64,000 nt of DNA, from assembly GCF_030272615.1 (NCBI RefSeq), contig NC_081415.1, positions 513,263,034-513,327,033 of the forward strand, written 5' to 3'. Both the position numbers and the translations under genes were made by a program. Below are positions 21,643 to 34,400 of this stretch, piece by piece. The number at the start of each line of letters is the position of its first letter. Position 1 is the first letter of the stretch. Below the pieces are notes generated by a model. It searched no databases. It saw only the letters and a program-made list of their open reading frames with translations, and was not told the origin of the DNA. Source of the stretch: Cryptomeria japonica. Its lineage: Eukaryota > Streptophyta > Pinopsida > Cupressales > Cupressaceae.

Positions 21643-22054
21643 GCTAGGGCATCTGGCCTTGCTGGAAGCTCTCATGAAAATAATTCAAACCCACTATCTC
21701 AGATCTGTGCCTAATTATGGTAGGTTACAGAGGTATATATGGCTATTGTAGATATTTATGATGGATTTCTGGAAGAATCTGAAGTTCTGTAGAAGATCTT
21801 TGTGAAATGAAGAGTATCCAGAAGTATTAAGGTTAAGTGCATTTATTGCAGTGAAAAGTTAGCTATACGAAGGATAAAAGGAAGATTAACCATTCATTTC
21901 TCACCTTGCATTAGAAGTGGAAGAGCATGGTAAAGGAGAATTTGTAGAGATTCTAAAGCCATATCCAGATTTGGTGTGCGATCTTATGTTCGAATGAAAG
22001 GTATTTAATAGTGAAACCCCTTTTCAGTTGACGTTTAAATTTTGAATTTGATAA
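21643..22054 (+). promoter_or_regulatory. A ORF1-ORF2 spacer with TATA-like/leader block
   Basis: 412 bp between the ORFs. GATAAAAG at 21873-21880 is followed 13 bases later by TCATTTCTCAC (21894-21904). In G the spacer is of similar length (448 bp) and has TATAAAAG followed after 11 bases by the identical TCATTTCTCAC. Shared sequence in an otherwise diverged spacer suggests an internal promoter and start region for ORF2. In this copy the first T of the TATA box is G. Confidence 0.5.
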
Positions 22055-25000
22055 GATGTTTGCATCTAGTAGTACAAATCCTTTGGTCATTGAAATCAAT
22101 GAGCGTGCATGTTGGAGCTTCAAGAATCATCGATTCATTTTGATGGAAGATGATCCTTAGAGCACATTTTCATCAGTGCCCTAAAGCATACTACATATTG
22201 AAGATATTAGGTGATATATGTATTACCCTATTGAGGAATTGGGTAGCACACAAATGTTGAACCTATATAACAATCAGTTAGCAGACAAGAGTTTGGTATT
22301 GAAACCACAATTTCAATAATTGGAGAACAAGGGTTTTGCACAGTTCATTAGATTTTTTATGTTTTATGAATAGGAATGGATCCAGTTCATCTTGAGTCAA
22401 GTTCATGACAAATTGTTCTAGTTGGATAGGCCCCACAAAATCACCAAGAATGCCATCTCTAAGATCTATGAATAATGAAACTATGATCAATAAAACATGA
22501 TCAAAATTTGACAAACAAGCGATGATAATTAACAATATTCTAGAACATGATATCAGGTTTACATCAATAGTCATTGGTTACAAAATCTATTTTTCTAGTA
22601 GAGAATTTTTTTTTCTGGTACTACCATTTATATCACATATGAGTTGATAAGAGAGAACAAGAAATATAATCTTTGTGAATTGCTCTGGAGTGAGCTTATC
22701 AAGAATATTAAGAAGATCAAAGAAAATAAGAATCATCCTTTCAAATTTGAAACACTGCTTCTACATGTCTTCTTTTCTACTTTATGAAAGAGGTTCTAAG
22801 TGTTGGTCTAGTGCAATGGGCATTTGGTAGACCCATAGAAGTTCAAATTCAAGAACACTTATACAATTTTGGTGACTCTAAGGTCCGAAGAAAAAATCAA
22901 TGGGGTTATTTCAAGAACTTCTAGAAGGAAATGGATGATAGGGAAAGGATACCTAAGTTTATTGTAGATAAATATCAAGAAAAATTTTTCTTCATGGTAG
23001 ATATTGATCAATGTTTGATGGAAGCTATAGAGCCTTGGACCGTATGGCTCATGCCTATGGGCTATGAAGTCAAAAAAAAAATTGGGAACTATATGCGCAA
23101 CATATGTTGAGAAAACTTATGGAACCCAATGTGGAAAGATTCAAAACGTACAAGGAGATTAGGAACATACAAGGAGAAAATTTTAAAACTTCATGAACAG
23201 TTTAAGAAACCGGTGATTTAGAAGAATGCTCAGAAAGAAGTAAAGGATTTTGCAAAAAGTATGGGAATAACAAAGGAAGCTATTTGAAAAGCTAGGGAAG
23301 AAAATATTCTCTCTAAGGAGCAGTATATGAAGAAGGAAATGCCTAAGCCAAGGGAAGTTAGAATCATAGTTCCCTCCTTCACTCCTATAAAGCCAACAAG
23401 AAAACCTAAATCTTCAATCAAGCCATCCAGTAGTCAAAAGAAGAGGAAGATGGTTGGATTTGTGATTATTGATGAAGAAGAGACTGAATTTTGTGAAACC
23501 GTGAAGGAAGTGATGGCCTAAAATCAAAAAGTCACCAAGATTTCAAAGGAGAAGCCTTCTGGTAGAACAAGATCTGGTAAGAAATTCAAGGCATCTAAGT
23601 TTGGTGAAGCTTTGAAAGAAGGAAAATTTACTATTTTTCCTCCTATAACATTAGAACATATTGTTAATGAAGTTGTAAAGAACGATAACTTCAAACCACT
23701 ATTTGAGTGGTATGACAATTATGATGAATCTGGTAAGAGAACACTAGAAGAGGCTACTCTAGAATACCTAAATGTGTATAGTAAATCATTGATTGAACTA
23801 ATGACAGTAATACCCAAGAGCTTTATGATATTTTGGATGCTAGAAGACAAACAACTAATAAGTAAGATGAGAGACTCGAAAAATGTGTTGGTCGATTTAT
23901 GTTCAGTCATTACTATTAATGAGATAGATAGATTGCTAAATCTACAAAAGAATGTTCATTCAAGAGAAAACATAGGGTAAACAAAGTCATGTTAGGAAAG
24001 ATAGATGAAGTTGCCAAGGAGACTGAAAAGATTTTGATAAAATTTTTGTTAGATAATTAATATGAGGTAAATAAGGCTAAAGGGTAAGAAGAACTTCATC
24101 CATAAGAACAAGACACAACATCACAAGTCAATTCAGAAGCCGAGCAGACAATAGATTACACTTCTATTCTAGAAATCTATTTAAGTGAGCATGTACAGGT
24201 CAGTGTGCAAGAAGAAGTTGAAGAAGAGGACATAGGGAAAGCAGAGGAAGGAAAGAATTAGGTTGAGAATTCTTCGACAATTGTAGTTGACCCTCCGATT
24301 CTTGAGAAGAATGGAGAAAAAATAAAAAGTTGAGGTCAAGGTTGAAATCAAGACTAAAGTAAAAGACATTGCAGAGAAAGTAAAGGGAAAGATAGTCATT
24401 TATGATCCAAAATTCATGCAAGGTCCAATCAACCTTTCTTATTTGTCCCCAATTAAAAAGATTAAACTTGCATTGTTTGCACAAGACAAAGCTAGCAAAG
24501 ATATTTTGAAGTCCCATACTGAGGATAGTATGTTGGTAAACATGGCAATCAACATTTTTGAGAAGTTGATACCCTTGTTTCAAAAGGATACTATAGATAC
24601 TCCATCTAGGAAATTCAAGAGTTTGATTAATTCTATAGACAAATATTTTGAGTCTTTTCAAAGCTCATCTGAAGAAAAATTCCAAAATGAATTTAGTGCA
24701 AAAAGGCTTCAAAATTTGAAAAGAATGATTTCCAAAGACAAAGCCACATTAGGAGAATGTGGGAAGAGCATATAAGATGCATTGTCCAAAGGTGGGAACT
24801 TGTAGAAATCATGTCTATCCTTGAACAAGTTCACTGCAAATATTGAGAAGAAGTCTAAGGTGCATGAGAATGAGATTGAATGCATATCTCAGTTAGTTGA
24901 TTCCCTGATAGCATCATTGAGTAGTCATGAGAATCAGGTAATATCTCTACTTGAGAAAATCAAAAACCTGAACCATGATAGGGAAAAAATAATTGGGAGA

Positions 25001-25231
25001 GTTATTGAAGTTAGGACTCTTATTAGTCCTAAGTTGGACATTATGCAGAGTGTCTTTAAAGATACTAAAGATGCTCTGGCTAGTGGTGATCTGAATGATG
25101 TAAAGACAACAAAGGAAGAAGCTTATTTTTTTAGTGGGTCCATAACCATATTGGAGAATCTGTAGAAAGGTTGGGACAACTACTTGGATTCATTGAAGAA
25201 TTCTTATGCTGATATCTTCAATTTTTTGTGA
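22055..25231 (+). pseudogene. A ORF2: unrecognised protein homologous to G ORF2
   Basis: From ATG 22055 (MFASSSTNP) to TGA at 25229-25231, broken by many stops and frameshifts. I do not recognise a known family. Parallels with G ORF2, in the same order, are: a Met-Ala-Ser-Ser start; LSQVHDK...RPHKITKNAI against LSRVHGDK...RMHDITPQAI; a segment with FKFETLLLHVFFST against FKFEQLLVGLFFYF; a Lys-rich basic linker; a PPITLEHIV...WYDNYDE segment (about 23640-23740) against PLTHFQRIV...YYDDFNN; and a long helical C-terminus (24410-25230) ending in NYLDSLKNSYADIFNFL. Position after ORF1 and before the PPT recalls the env-like ORF of Sireviruses, but no membrane segment is evident. Confidence 0.6.
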
Positions 25232-25456
25232 ATGTATAAGGACTATGTGTGTATGTTTGTAAATAGCATTTTTTTTTATGAAACTCTACCTTTGTCATTG
25301 ATGTCAAATAGGGAGAACATATAAGTGAAAAATGTTCATCTTAGGAGGAGATTCTTGATTCTTTGATTCTTTTGAGTCTGGTAGTTTGATTTTGGTTTTG
25401 ATCTGACACTTACTCATTTTTCACTTAGTGTTACCATCAATGCCAAATCGGGAGAT
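25232..25456 (+). other. A 3' non-coding region and PPT
   Basis: Short region with two PPT-like motifs: GTCAAATAGGGAGAA near 25305, and the true PPT AAATCGGGAGAT (25445-25456) right before the 3' LTR. Both are worn versions of the CAAAGGGGGAGA motif seen in B, F and G. Confidence 0.65.
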
Positions 25457-26539
25457 TGTTAGCAAGAGACGGTGCATTGATGATTAGATATTGTCATTCA
25501 TGGAAATTTGAGTCAGATATCCAATCTACATTTCATGATTCATTCATTTTGTAAGATTGATTGAGGTCTAGTGAGCTCTAGTAAGAAGAATAGTGTATTC
25601 GGCAGAGTGTAGAGTTTGGTGGTCAACAGATTATTTTGGTTGAGTATTTTGCCTTGTGGATCTAGGAGATGTATTGTGCAAATGTAATTTACCTTATTCC
25701 ACATTTGTGCCCTTCAGTGTTAAGTTTGGTGTTGGTTGGAAGATTTGGTAGAAGCTTTTCCTGGTATAACAGTGTTTTGGTGCAGTAGCATGTGAAGATT
25801 AATTGTGTGGATTGTGTAGAGTAATTATGATGGTTGTTTCTATGTTCGAGGTTGATGAACCGACATATGGGAATCATGTGGAAATCTTGTTTTGATTTTA
25901 TTAGTTGATTTGGGATCGAATTGATCCAACTTTGGTAACACATTTCATGTTGCGTGTTATGCACTTTTTAGGCTAACATGGAATTGATTTAATTTGATGA
26001 TGCAGATATATTACTCTAAATTATATGATCATTTGAAATTTTAACAGTGATGTAGTAAGCATGTATGAGCGATTGTGTGCAGTTTCACATGTGTGGTTGA
26101 GAGATTTGTGCTCTGGTAAAATGCACAATATCAAACCAAAGCAGTGTGTTAGAACAGTGCAAGAAAACTTCTTGTTCTTAACCAGAACTACATTTTAGTA
26201 TTTGTAGAGTCTATTCATCAGTTCAAACAATCATTTATCATTTATAGGACAGTGATTCCTCCAGGGATTATAGCCCTCTTCTTTGTAATTCAGAAGTGAG
26301 CTCTAGGCAATGTGCCTAAATGCATGTGCATTCCCCTTGTAATATTATTATACTCTTGATCGCAATATTAGAACAGTTTCAGTCTCAATCTCACCATAGT
26401 TTTTCCCTTAATCGGTTTTCCACGTAAAAATATTGGTGTTATGGTGTTGTTGATCTTGCCTTTGAATTGTAAGATCAGGTTTTTAAAGTTAAATTTTTTG
26501 AACACTAATTCACCCTCCCTCCTGTCAATGTTCCCTTAG
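25457..26539 (+). repeat. Element A 3' LTR
   Basis: Starts TGTTAGCAAGAGACGG and aligns with 2793-3917, including the hairpin block (about 26380-26430, with its first stem degraded here). The last few LTR bases and the PBS have been lost in a deletion of about 22 bp, so internal sequence (AGCTTAGTTCC) follows directly. Confidence 0.82.
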
Positions 26540-26935
26540 AGCTTAGTTCCTTATAAGGAGCCTAACAGCTCAAGAAATATCTGGAAAGGTCTCTTAATGG
26601 ATTTTAGTGGTCTTAGACATCAACTACTTGTTGCACTTGATGATCTTGATCATTCCAAAGACAAAGTCCAGGAATTGAAAACAAATCTCAAGGATGCTAA
26701 AAAATTCATTCAAACATTAAAGGAAAAAGTGAGTAAGTCCAATGAAAAGAGAAATGAGCTTGTTGATTAGCTTCAGGAGAAAGAAAGTCAAAGCATTGAT
26801 GAAGAAGCATTGAAAGAAAAAATAGAAGAATGACAAAGGAGATTGAAGATGGGAAGAAGAATGAGGAAAAATCAACTGAGTCACTAAAGGATAGATCTAA
26901 TGAATGTTGCAAACTAAATCATGAAAATCACCTGC
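26540..26935 (+). pseudogene. Second, truncated copy of A ORF1 start
   Basis: Directly after the right LTR comes a second copy of the internal start. It aligns with 20433-20912 and reads LLVALDDLDHSKDKVQELK and LKDAKKFIQTLKEKVSKSN in one frame, then a stop, with a deletion relative to the first copy. It ends abruptly at CACCTGC, where the LTR of element I begins. So A was part of an LTR-internal-LTR-internal array, or two A copies recombined through an LTR. Confidence 0.75.
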
Positions 26936-28767
26936 TGATAAAGAGGTAACAGACTGGAAGGATAACCTTGAGACAACCAACCTCTAAGGCTCACAAACTC
27001 AACCCAAACCCTACTACCAAAGGGTCCTTAAACAACACTAAATCAAGCAATGGTTCAATAACACTAAATAATGCCTTGGGAGACTCAAAGGTTCCAATAT
27101 GTCCACTTACAAACAACTAACACTCTCAAGTCTTGTGTGACTACACACACCCTTTCATTCATATGAGTGAGCTACTACTAGGCTTTAGGGTTTGAATGGC
27201 CCACATGACAAATTCAATACAACGATCATTGGAGGGGTATTCTCACAACACTTTAACAAAAATGAAACATAATTTCATGGTTTATACCCATCAGAACACC
27301 AATTTTGACTCACTTGCCCACAAACAAAACTAGTTGCAATTAGGCCTCCATCTAAAGGAATCGAGTGATGAATTTTGACACCCTAAGGATATAGGAAAAA
27401 AAATTATATTTTTAGATACCCTTTTGGGAGTTCTCAACAATATCTCATTTTCTGGTACTGGACCAGCTTGCAAATAGCCCAACCAATACTGCACTAACAG
27501 ACCTAATAGGGATATTAGACCTATTTAACTAAACGCCTTTCACAAACTAGTTTGGTTCTCATGATTGGTCACCATCACTGACCATGAAATGTTATATCTA
27601 TTTGTCCTCACAACTAGAATGGAAACTATATATTAAAACATAATTTAGGGATTGGACATCCTTACTGAATAGCTAGCACTGTATGTGCACTAAGTTTATA
27701 TTGCAACCATTCTATCCTACTCCAAGAATGGAAATTCTCTCAAGTAAATGTGAAAAAAAATAATGAACTGATACTTAATCATAATTCACAACTGAAAATA
27801 ACTTAAGCAACTGCTACCAAATGATAATGTTTTGGCAAGTAGATAGAAACTACTCTGCCACTATGGCTATAGGAACGGACACATGCACTATTTCCAGTGG
27901 CTGTAGGAACACACAAATTTCAAAACAACAACTATTTCAAGATAGAAATTAACTAAAAAACACAAAGTACTACTCACCAAGTGGCCCCCTTTGAGTGAGT
28001 ATATCCAAAACTTCTTCGATTACAATTGTTAAGCTCAAAATCACATTGATCTCTTTATTCTAAATTGACTATAAAAATACATAAGTCTAAAAGCTGTATA
28101 TTACATATTCTATGGTCATTCTCTTATGTCCCCGAGAGGAGATAGAGACATTTTTATTTATATGGAAACTTATAACATATTCCTAATTAATCAAACCACA
28201 TTCCAATGGAATAGGCGAACAAGTTTTATTATACTAAAGAAGAAGTCATTGCAGGAAAATTGAAGAACATATGTCCTGCATCTGAGAAGATATAGCATGA
28301 CTTGCTTCCTAGATTTAAGCTCCACTAAGAACAATTATAAATGTCTCATAAACCATTATGTTGAAGAAATGGTCAAGTGGATTCGATCTTCTTCAATGCT
28401 GCTTTTCTTTGACTAGGTCTGCATCATGGCGGCATGCTTGGTGTTCCTTTAGACTACCACTTAGTCTTTTCTTCTTCTTTGATGACCCTACATCACAATG
28501 TTAATGTGCACACCAAACATGTGTATATACTAATGTTGACATGATATAAATTAAACTGTACTTAAGATTGATTTATATTTTTTGCATAGATAAATCATTT
28601 AAAAACCATTATATGACAACCTTAAGTATCAGACAAATTAGTTCTAGAAATACTTAAAAGGCATTGTCTAGGAGAGTATCCAGATCCAAATATCATCTAG
28701 ACACAAGACCTAGGAAGGAATACTATGAAAAAAATCTATCAAAATAGAGCCATTATTTAGGCTTGTA
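26936..28767 (-). repeat. Putative 3' LTR of element I
   Basis: Delimited on one side by the PPT (28768-28780) and on the other by the jump out of A sequence at 26936, where the plus strand reads TGATAAAG, so the LTR ends ...CTTTATCA in its own sense. Its start reads TACAAG, so TG has probably decayed to TA. The length of about 1.8 kb is in the Athila range. There is no partner LTR in the window, so both limits are inferred. No coding features were seen inside. Confidence 0.5.
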
Positions 28768-28994
28768 ATCTCCCCCTAACCTAGCTTCTTGTTGATCTTC
28801 CAACAATAGGAAAATTCTGAATTCTGACCTTAATTCTAAAATTACCAAGGGTAACCTATCCAGAACCTCCGAAGACCAACTCTAGTAGAATCCTTTCATC
28901 TTTTCCATCGCGTCCACTTGGTGCATTCTGTTGATTTACTATATGGTGGATCACTATCCTTGCATCCCATTAGTGCCCATAGAAGGATTGGAAA
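28768..28994 (-). other. Element I PPT and 3' non-coding region
   Basis: On the minus strand GTTAGGGGGAGAT (28780-28768) is a clear PPT. The remaining 210 bp up to the ORF3 stop show nothing else. Confidence 0.65.
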
Positions 28995-31160
28995 CTAAAA
29001 ATTGAGAGGCAACCAATGTCTTCCTTTCGTTCTTCCCAAGTGTATATATTTGGGTTCTCTCTTCAGTGCTTCATGATAGTTTTGTAAGGAGTGTGGCTTA
29101 GATTGCTTCAACTCATATGGCAAGATATTCCAATGCTGGACCAAATGTCCTATTGCTAATTGTCCTTCTCTTGTAGCTATTTGCCCATATTCTTTGTACA
29201 CTTCTTTTCTTAAGGGCAGAATGTCTTTTGCAAAATCTGGCTAATATACAATCATTTGCCAATCAAAATTAAGTCTTCTTAGCTCTCTTGATTCAACCCT
29301 TAATGGCAATGAAAGGTCAAGTTCTCCCTTTCTATGTATTTGGAACTACTCTCCTCTTGCAATTTCATTTTGTACCCATGACGTGAGAGCTCCCAACTAG
29401 ATATCTCTAATGTAGAGGAGAGGGTTCCAATCAAGATCATCAGGAGCAGCGTAATTATGTAAATAAAATTCACAGAGCAGAGTCTTAATGGTTGTAGGAG
29501 ATGTTTGATAAAAATCATAGAATTCCTTAGGTGTTTGTAATGAGGGACTTAGATCCCTGACAATTCTCATCATCTGGAAACAAATATGTTGTTCCTTTAA
29601 ATACAGAGAGTAAATTGGAGGAGGTACTTGGCATTGCATTAGTTATGGTACCATAGTGGCTACTGTTTCCACCTTAGTTTTAAGCTGAGCAATCTTCTCA
29701 TATTTTTGTTCAATAATTTTCTTTTGCTGGTTAATTATCCACTGTATTTTAACTTTCTCCAATTCCCATTCCTGGTAAAGGGAAATTTCTACTGCATGAC
29801 TAGTAAGGGAAGTAGGTGGTCTATGAATAGGTGCCCTAGGCTTCATCTTTTCAACTGTGCTTCCTGCTTCAATAACCTGTTTTGCAGCGGATGCTAAACT
29901 ATCAAGCCTATGAAAACCTACTTCTTCCTGTAGTTGTTCATGAAGGTTCTGTAGCTCTTCTTCTTTATCTTTTTCTTCTTCCCTTTGGAGTTCCTTAGGT
30001 GGAGAAGAAGGAACATAATTCTAGGGTGGACTGTGTGGCTTTTGTTCTTGAGAATCAACCAGAATGGTGATATTTGGCTCCACTGATTGTTCCTGACCTT
30101 TAAGCTTTTTCTAGAGCCTACCGTTACTTCTCCAAGATTTTCCTTTAGTGGTTGCAAGACTACTTCCCGTAGCTAATTTCTCACCTACTTTAGTGGTTGT
30201 AGGAGAAACCATTTTTGCGACTTTCCTTTTGTTGGCAACAGGAGAGGGTAAATATCCACTTTTACTTTTCTCCTCCTTTTCTATGTCAATTTGTTTCCCT
30301 TTGCCTTTTTCCCTTTGTGTAGCAGCCCTTGTTTTCATTAGGATTTGAGAAGGAAACCCTACTAAAGCTTCTTCTTGTAAAGGTTTCTCTACTTCAAGAA
30401 CATTTTTCTCTGATGATATCTTGGAGGATGAGGGTTCAATAGGGGAACTAGGTTTTTCAAAATTTTCCCACTCTTGAGATGGAAGTGGTTCCACTGGACC
30501 CACATTATCTAACGTAAATCTTCTAATTTCCACAAATTCATTCCAAGACATTGGAGAGACATCTCTTAAATATTTTTCAACCAACAGCTTAATCAGACAA
30601 TGATGAGAAACAAAGTGAGGCCTACCTTTCTGGGTTTCTGTTGTGCTTATGGAAAGAATATTGTACAATATGTTTGGAACATTCCTCCTTCTCTAATGGC
30701 ATAGATGACTCAGAAGCTTGAAATGATGGGAATGTAGAAACGAGAATATTCCTTCACAAGTTAAATAGTTCAAGACATACAATTCTACTACTCTCCATTT
30801 AGGTGGAAGAGATTCTCGTCTAGCTCCCTGTCTATCTATTACCAAGGGTGGGTCTCCCTATAGTGTAAACTTGGCTCTTGCACTACGTGCATCCTTATAT
30901 TCAGGGTATTTTTCTCTATTTTTTTGCAACCTAGTTACTTCTACAATCCATTCCTCTATCATCACAAATCTCAACCCTTTTACCTAGGTGACTCCATCTG
31001 CAAATGTACAGGTAAATTCTCTTGCAATTTCCTTGTTAAACTCAATCAGCTTTAGAAAATAATCTAGCCATCCATTATTACAGAATATTGGCTCACAATA
31101 TTGGTCTTGAAGAAGGATTTCATTCAATGTCGGTTCATGACAAATAGGTGGACCACCCAT
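28995..31160 (-). pseudogene. Element I ORF3 downstream of integrase
   Basis: One minus-strand frame from ATG at 31160 to the stop at 28995 covers 722 codons with several in-frame stops. The N-terminal half has NKEIAREFTCTFADGV and RFVMIEEWIVEVTRLQ; the middle (about 30480-30140) is Ser/Pro/Lys-rich and basic (KGKGKQIDIEKEEKSKSGY); then comes a predicted coiled coil (about 29780-29660, EWELEKVKIQWIINQQKKII). The C-terminal part has no recognised domain. Athila elements often carry an extra env-like ORF at this place. No signal peptide or membrane helix is evident, so calling it env would go beyond the sequence. It also resembles ORF2 of A and G in general plan (helical N-part, basic linker, helical C-part). 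Confidence 0.6.
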
Positions 31161-31744
31161 TGCAGCAATAATACTCTCAACTCATCAATGGCATAAATTT
31201 GCCCAATTCTGCAACTCAAATGTAATCAATATGTTCTTATTTGGTTAGAACCCAGCTACAATTATAAAATAACTCTAGGCAGGCAAAAGGACATAGTACA
31301 AAATATCACCTCAAACCAAAAATTTGAAAAATTTAAATTCAACTTGTGATGACATAAGAATTATCTGCTAGAATAATTCACATCGTACTTTCCCCCCAAC
31401 CTAAGGTTTAACAGGTGTCCACACATGCGGAGGAGGATTGAAAAGGACACTATGCAAATATCATAATGATAGCTAATATGGTTTAATTATATACATGTAA
31501 CAAAAATAAATACACACAAGCGTACCTGACTGCAGCTGAAGAAATTTATTGTATAGGACATTGAGCTACCATGCATAGAAAGTGAGGTGGAAATGAATGA
31601 AGGAAGGTGAAGGAAATGAGTGACTACCGAAATGAAATATTTATTATGCAGAAATGTTCTTCCACTAGATATGGAAGTATTTATTTTGAGCATGTAGCAA
31701 AGATTTAGGATGAAGAGGTAATGACAAAGCTACCACCTATTGTT
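31161..31744 (-). other. Element I spacer between integrase and ORF3
   Basis: About 580 bp between the integrase end and ORF3, AT-rich with many stops. I see no domain in the minus-strand frame at 31487-31693. A separate promoter for ORF3 could lie here, but I found no convincing TATA/leader pair. Confidence 0.4.
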
Positions 31745-32895
31745 GCAGGAATCTCAGGATTTTCTGGTGTGGAGAACTGCTATAGGAATTTATGCTTATT
31801 AAGAGGCTTGTGGTATAGGTGTAGACGATGACCATTTACTAACAATTTAAATTTGACAAGATCAATTATGGATAATAGTACAACACCATTAGAGAATGTT
31901 TCAGTTACCTCATAATGTCCTAACTAGTGTGTCTGCAATTTTCCCAAGTTGTCTTTATACCTTGAATCATAGAGAATGGCCCAATCACCTAGCTTGAATG
32001 TTTTGTCTTTTATATAGCGATCATGCCACTTCATGTGTTGATTTTGAATTTTTTATGTACACTGTAGGGATGACTTTTTGGTTTCATCTAAGGCATTAAG
32101 CTACAGGAGCATTTCCTATTGTGATGCAGAAAGAGTCGAATCCAAGGCAATGGCTATTGTCACGGTTTTATGCTTAAATTCCACAAGCATCATAACTTTT
32201 GTCCCATACACCACTTCAAAGGGTGTAAAGCTTGTTGTGGTTTTCCAAGTGGTTCGATAAGCCCATACTTCTTAACATAACTTGCTAGACCAATCCTTAT
32301 GGTTAAGAGCTATTGTCTTGGTCAATATAGATTCAAGTTCCCTATTAGTGATCTATGCTTGTCCATTCACCTAAGGATGGTAGGGAGTGGACTTTCTATG
32401 CCTTGTATTATATTCATTAACCAGGGCCGTGATCAAGGTGGAAGTGAATTGTGCCCCTTGATATGTCACAATCTCTCTAGGAACTCCATACCAAGTAAAC
32501 ATCTCTACATATAAAAAATTTGCTACCTTATTATCTCTGGCATGCTTGAATGCTTTGACCTCAACACACTTTGTGACATAGTCGGTACATACAACAATTG
32601 ATGACCGACCATTTCATGATGGATCAATTGACCCAACAAAGTCTAACCCCCATTTGTCAAATGGTGTAACAACCACTTGTGAATGTAAAGGAATTTCATC
32701 AGGCCGAGTTGGTCTTCCCATTTGCTGACATCTGTCATATTTCCTGGTATATTTGACTACATCTTTGTGCAAAGTTGGCCAATAATACCCCGTAGTTAGT
32801 ATTTTGAGAGTTGTTCTCTTGGAAGAAAAGTGACCTCCACAAGGCTCATCATGATAGGCATCAAGGATATCATAAGTTTCATCTTCTCTAACACA
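31745..32895 (-). pseudogene. Element I integrase
   Basis: Minus strand, stops in frame. The zinc region shows HDEPCGGHFSSKRT, YYWPTLHKDV and YDRCQQMGRP, with the first cysteine of the CxxC pair replaced by tyrosine. Catalytic core: WGLDFVGSID carries the first Asp. The second is lost: the usual Asp in the SDGG-type motif is tyrosine in TYQGAQF (codon at 32461-32463). Glu is kept in NRELESIL. The C-terminal GPY/F-like domain is visible (KLGDWAILYDSR, LGHYEVTETF, VNGHRLHLYHKPL). It would insert element DNA into the chromosome; the lost residue and stops make it inactive. No chromodomain was seen, as expected for Athila. Confidence 0.82.
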
Positions 32896-34400
32896 TCACC
32901 TCATAAATTGATCTAGCTCTATATAGAATAAGCAAACTACTATCCATGAAAAGTTGAAACTCTTTTCTACCAGCAATATTTTTTCCTTTGGCGAGAAATG
33001 AGGAGGGATCTTGTTAGTTGCTAAGTAGTTAGCTATGTCAGCATACCATGGAATGTTAACATTAATTGAAAACAAATTTTCATCTAAAAAAGAATCATCA
33101 ATGGCTTCAGTACTATCTGGTGTTTGAATTCTGGACAGAAAATCTGCCACTACATTTGCTTTACCTGGCTTGTCTATGATAGTGATGTCAAATTCCAGCA
33201 TTAATAACAACCATCTTTCCAATCTACATGTAATGGAATATTTATTCATGAGGTACCTAATGGTTGCATGATCAGTATGCACAAAGATTTGATAACCAGT
33301 AATATAGTGTCTAAATTTATTGAGGGCATAAATAACCACTAATATTTCCTTTTCAGTGATAGTATAATTTAGCTCTGGTCCTTGCAAATTTTTGCTGATA
33401 TAGTAAATTGCGTTCTCCAAAACTCCTTGCTTTTGCCCCAAAACTGCTCCTATTGCAAAATCTAATGCATCTGTATGAATGTGAAAAGGAAGAGACCAAT
33501 CAGATCCTTTAAGCAAAGGGGCCTAGGTTAAGGCTCCTTTAAGTTTAGAAAATGTCCCTTTACATGTTGGTGTCCATTCAAAATTGGCATCTTTTGTCAA
33601 GAGGGTATACAGAAGTCCTACCATCTTACTGAAGTCCTTGATAAATCTCCTATAGTACCCTGCATGGCCTAAAAAACTTCTTACATCCTTTTGTTTTGTA
33701 GGGCTAGGAAGATCAACTATTACCTCAAATTTGGCTGAATCAACTTGAATACTTGATTGAGAAATTCAATGCCCCAACACTATTCCTTCTAGCATCATCA
33801 TGAAGCATTTTTCACTATTTAGGGACAAATTATGTTCCTCACACCATTACAACACTTTGGCAAGATTTTGCAATGTTTCCTTAGAGGTGTCTCCATAAGT
33901 AGTAAAATTATCCATGTAAATTTCAATACAATCATGGGATATATCTGAAAATATAATGAGGACAACCCTTTGAAAGGTTGCAAGAGCATTGCATAGACCA
34001 AAAGGGAGAACTGAATAGGCATATGTTCCCCAAGGGCAAGTGAAGGTGGTCTTTTCCTAGTCTTCAAGAGCTATTCTAGTTTGATTATAACCACTAAACC
34101 CATCCAAGAATTAAAAGTATTGCTTACCTTCTAGAGAATCTGTAACTTGATCTATGAATGGAAGTGTAAAGCGATCTTTTTTGGTGGTAGTGTTGATTTC
34201 CCTATAGTCCACACAAACTCTCCATTTTCCTCCTTTCTTTGGAACTATAACCAATGGAGAAACCCATTAACTATCTAAAATAGGGTAAATGAATCCTACA
34301 TTAAGAAACTTTTTGTAGTTCCTCCTTAACTATTTCCCTTAGTGTAGGATTAATCCTTCGCTGAGGTTGTCTAACTGGTTTACAATCTTCTTTGATATAA
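32896..34400 (-). pseudogene. Element I reverse transcriptase and RNase H
   Basis: RT starts with QPQRRINPTLREIVKEELQK, then a frameshift, then WVSPLVIVPKKGGKWRVCVDY, DRFTLPFIDQ, TFTCPWGTYAY and FGLCNALATFQR. The catalytic box reads YMDN instead of YxDD (33907-33918; the codon at 33907-33909 is AAT), so the second aspartate is gone. Connection: SFLGHAGYYRRFIKDFSKM. RNase H forms the open frame 33516-32896: DWSLPFHIHTDALDFAIGAV with Asp, YYISKNLQG, TEKEILVVIYAL with Glu, HTDHATIRYLM with Asp, and NVVADFLSRI at its end. Length and order match Athila/Tat pol. It would copy the element RNA to DNA. Confidence 0.88.

Larger units (their letters stand above)
2793..26539 (+). mobile_element. Element A: non-autonomous Sirevirus-like LTR element, host of nested B and C
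   Basis: A pair of LTRs (2793-3924 and 25457-26539) brackets an internal region encoding a coiled-coil/zinc-knuckle ORF1 and an unrelated ORF2, with no protease, integrase, RT or RNase H visible. The internal region is split by element B, which landed within two bases of the LTR/PBS border: A's LTR ends ...CCAACA at 3924, and its PBS, with the TGGTATCAAAGC sequence, resumes at 20425. After removal of B the element would be about 7.3 kb. The right LTR is followed by a second partial copy of the internal start, so the locus is LTR-internal-LTR-internal. No TSD can be called. G (44660-52203) has the same plan. Confidence 0.8.

Noticed and set aside
23612-23980. Separate small gene in element A
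   Set aside because: It is the best-preserved open piece of ORF2, matching G ORF2 at the same place.
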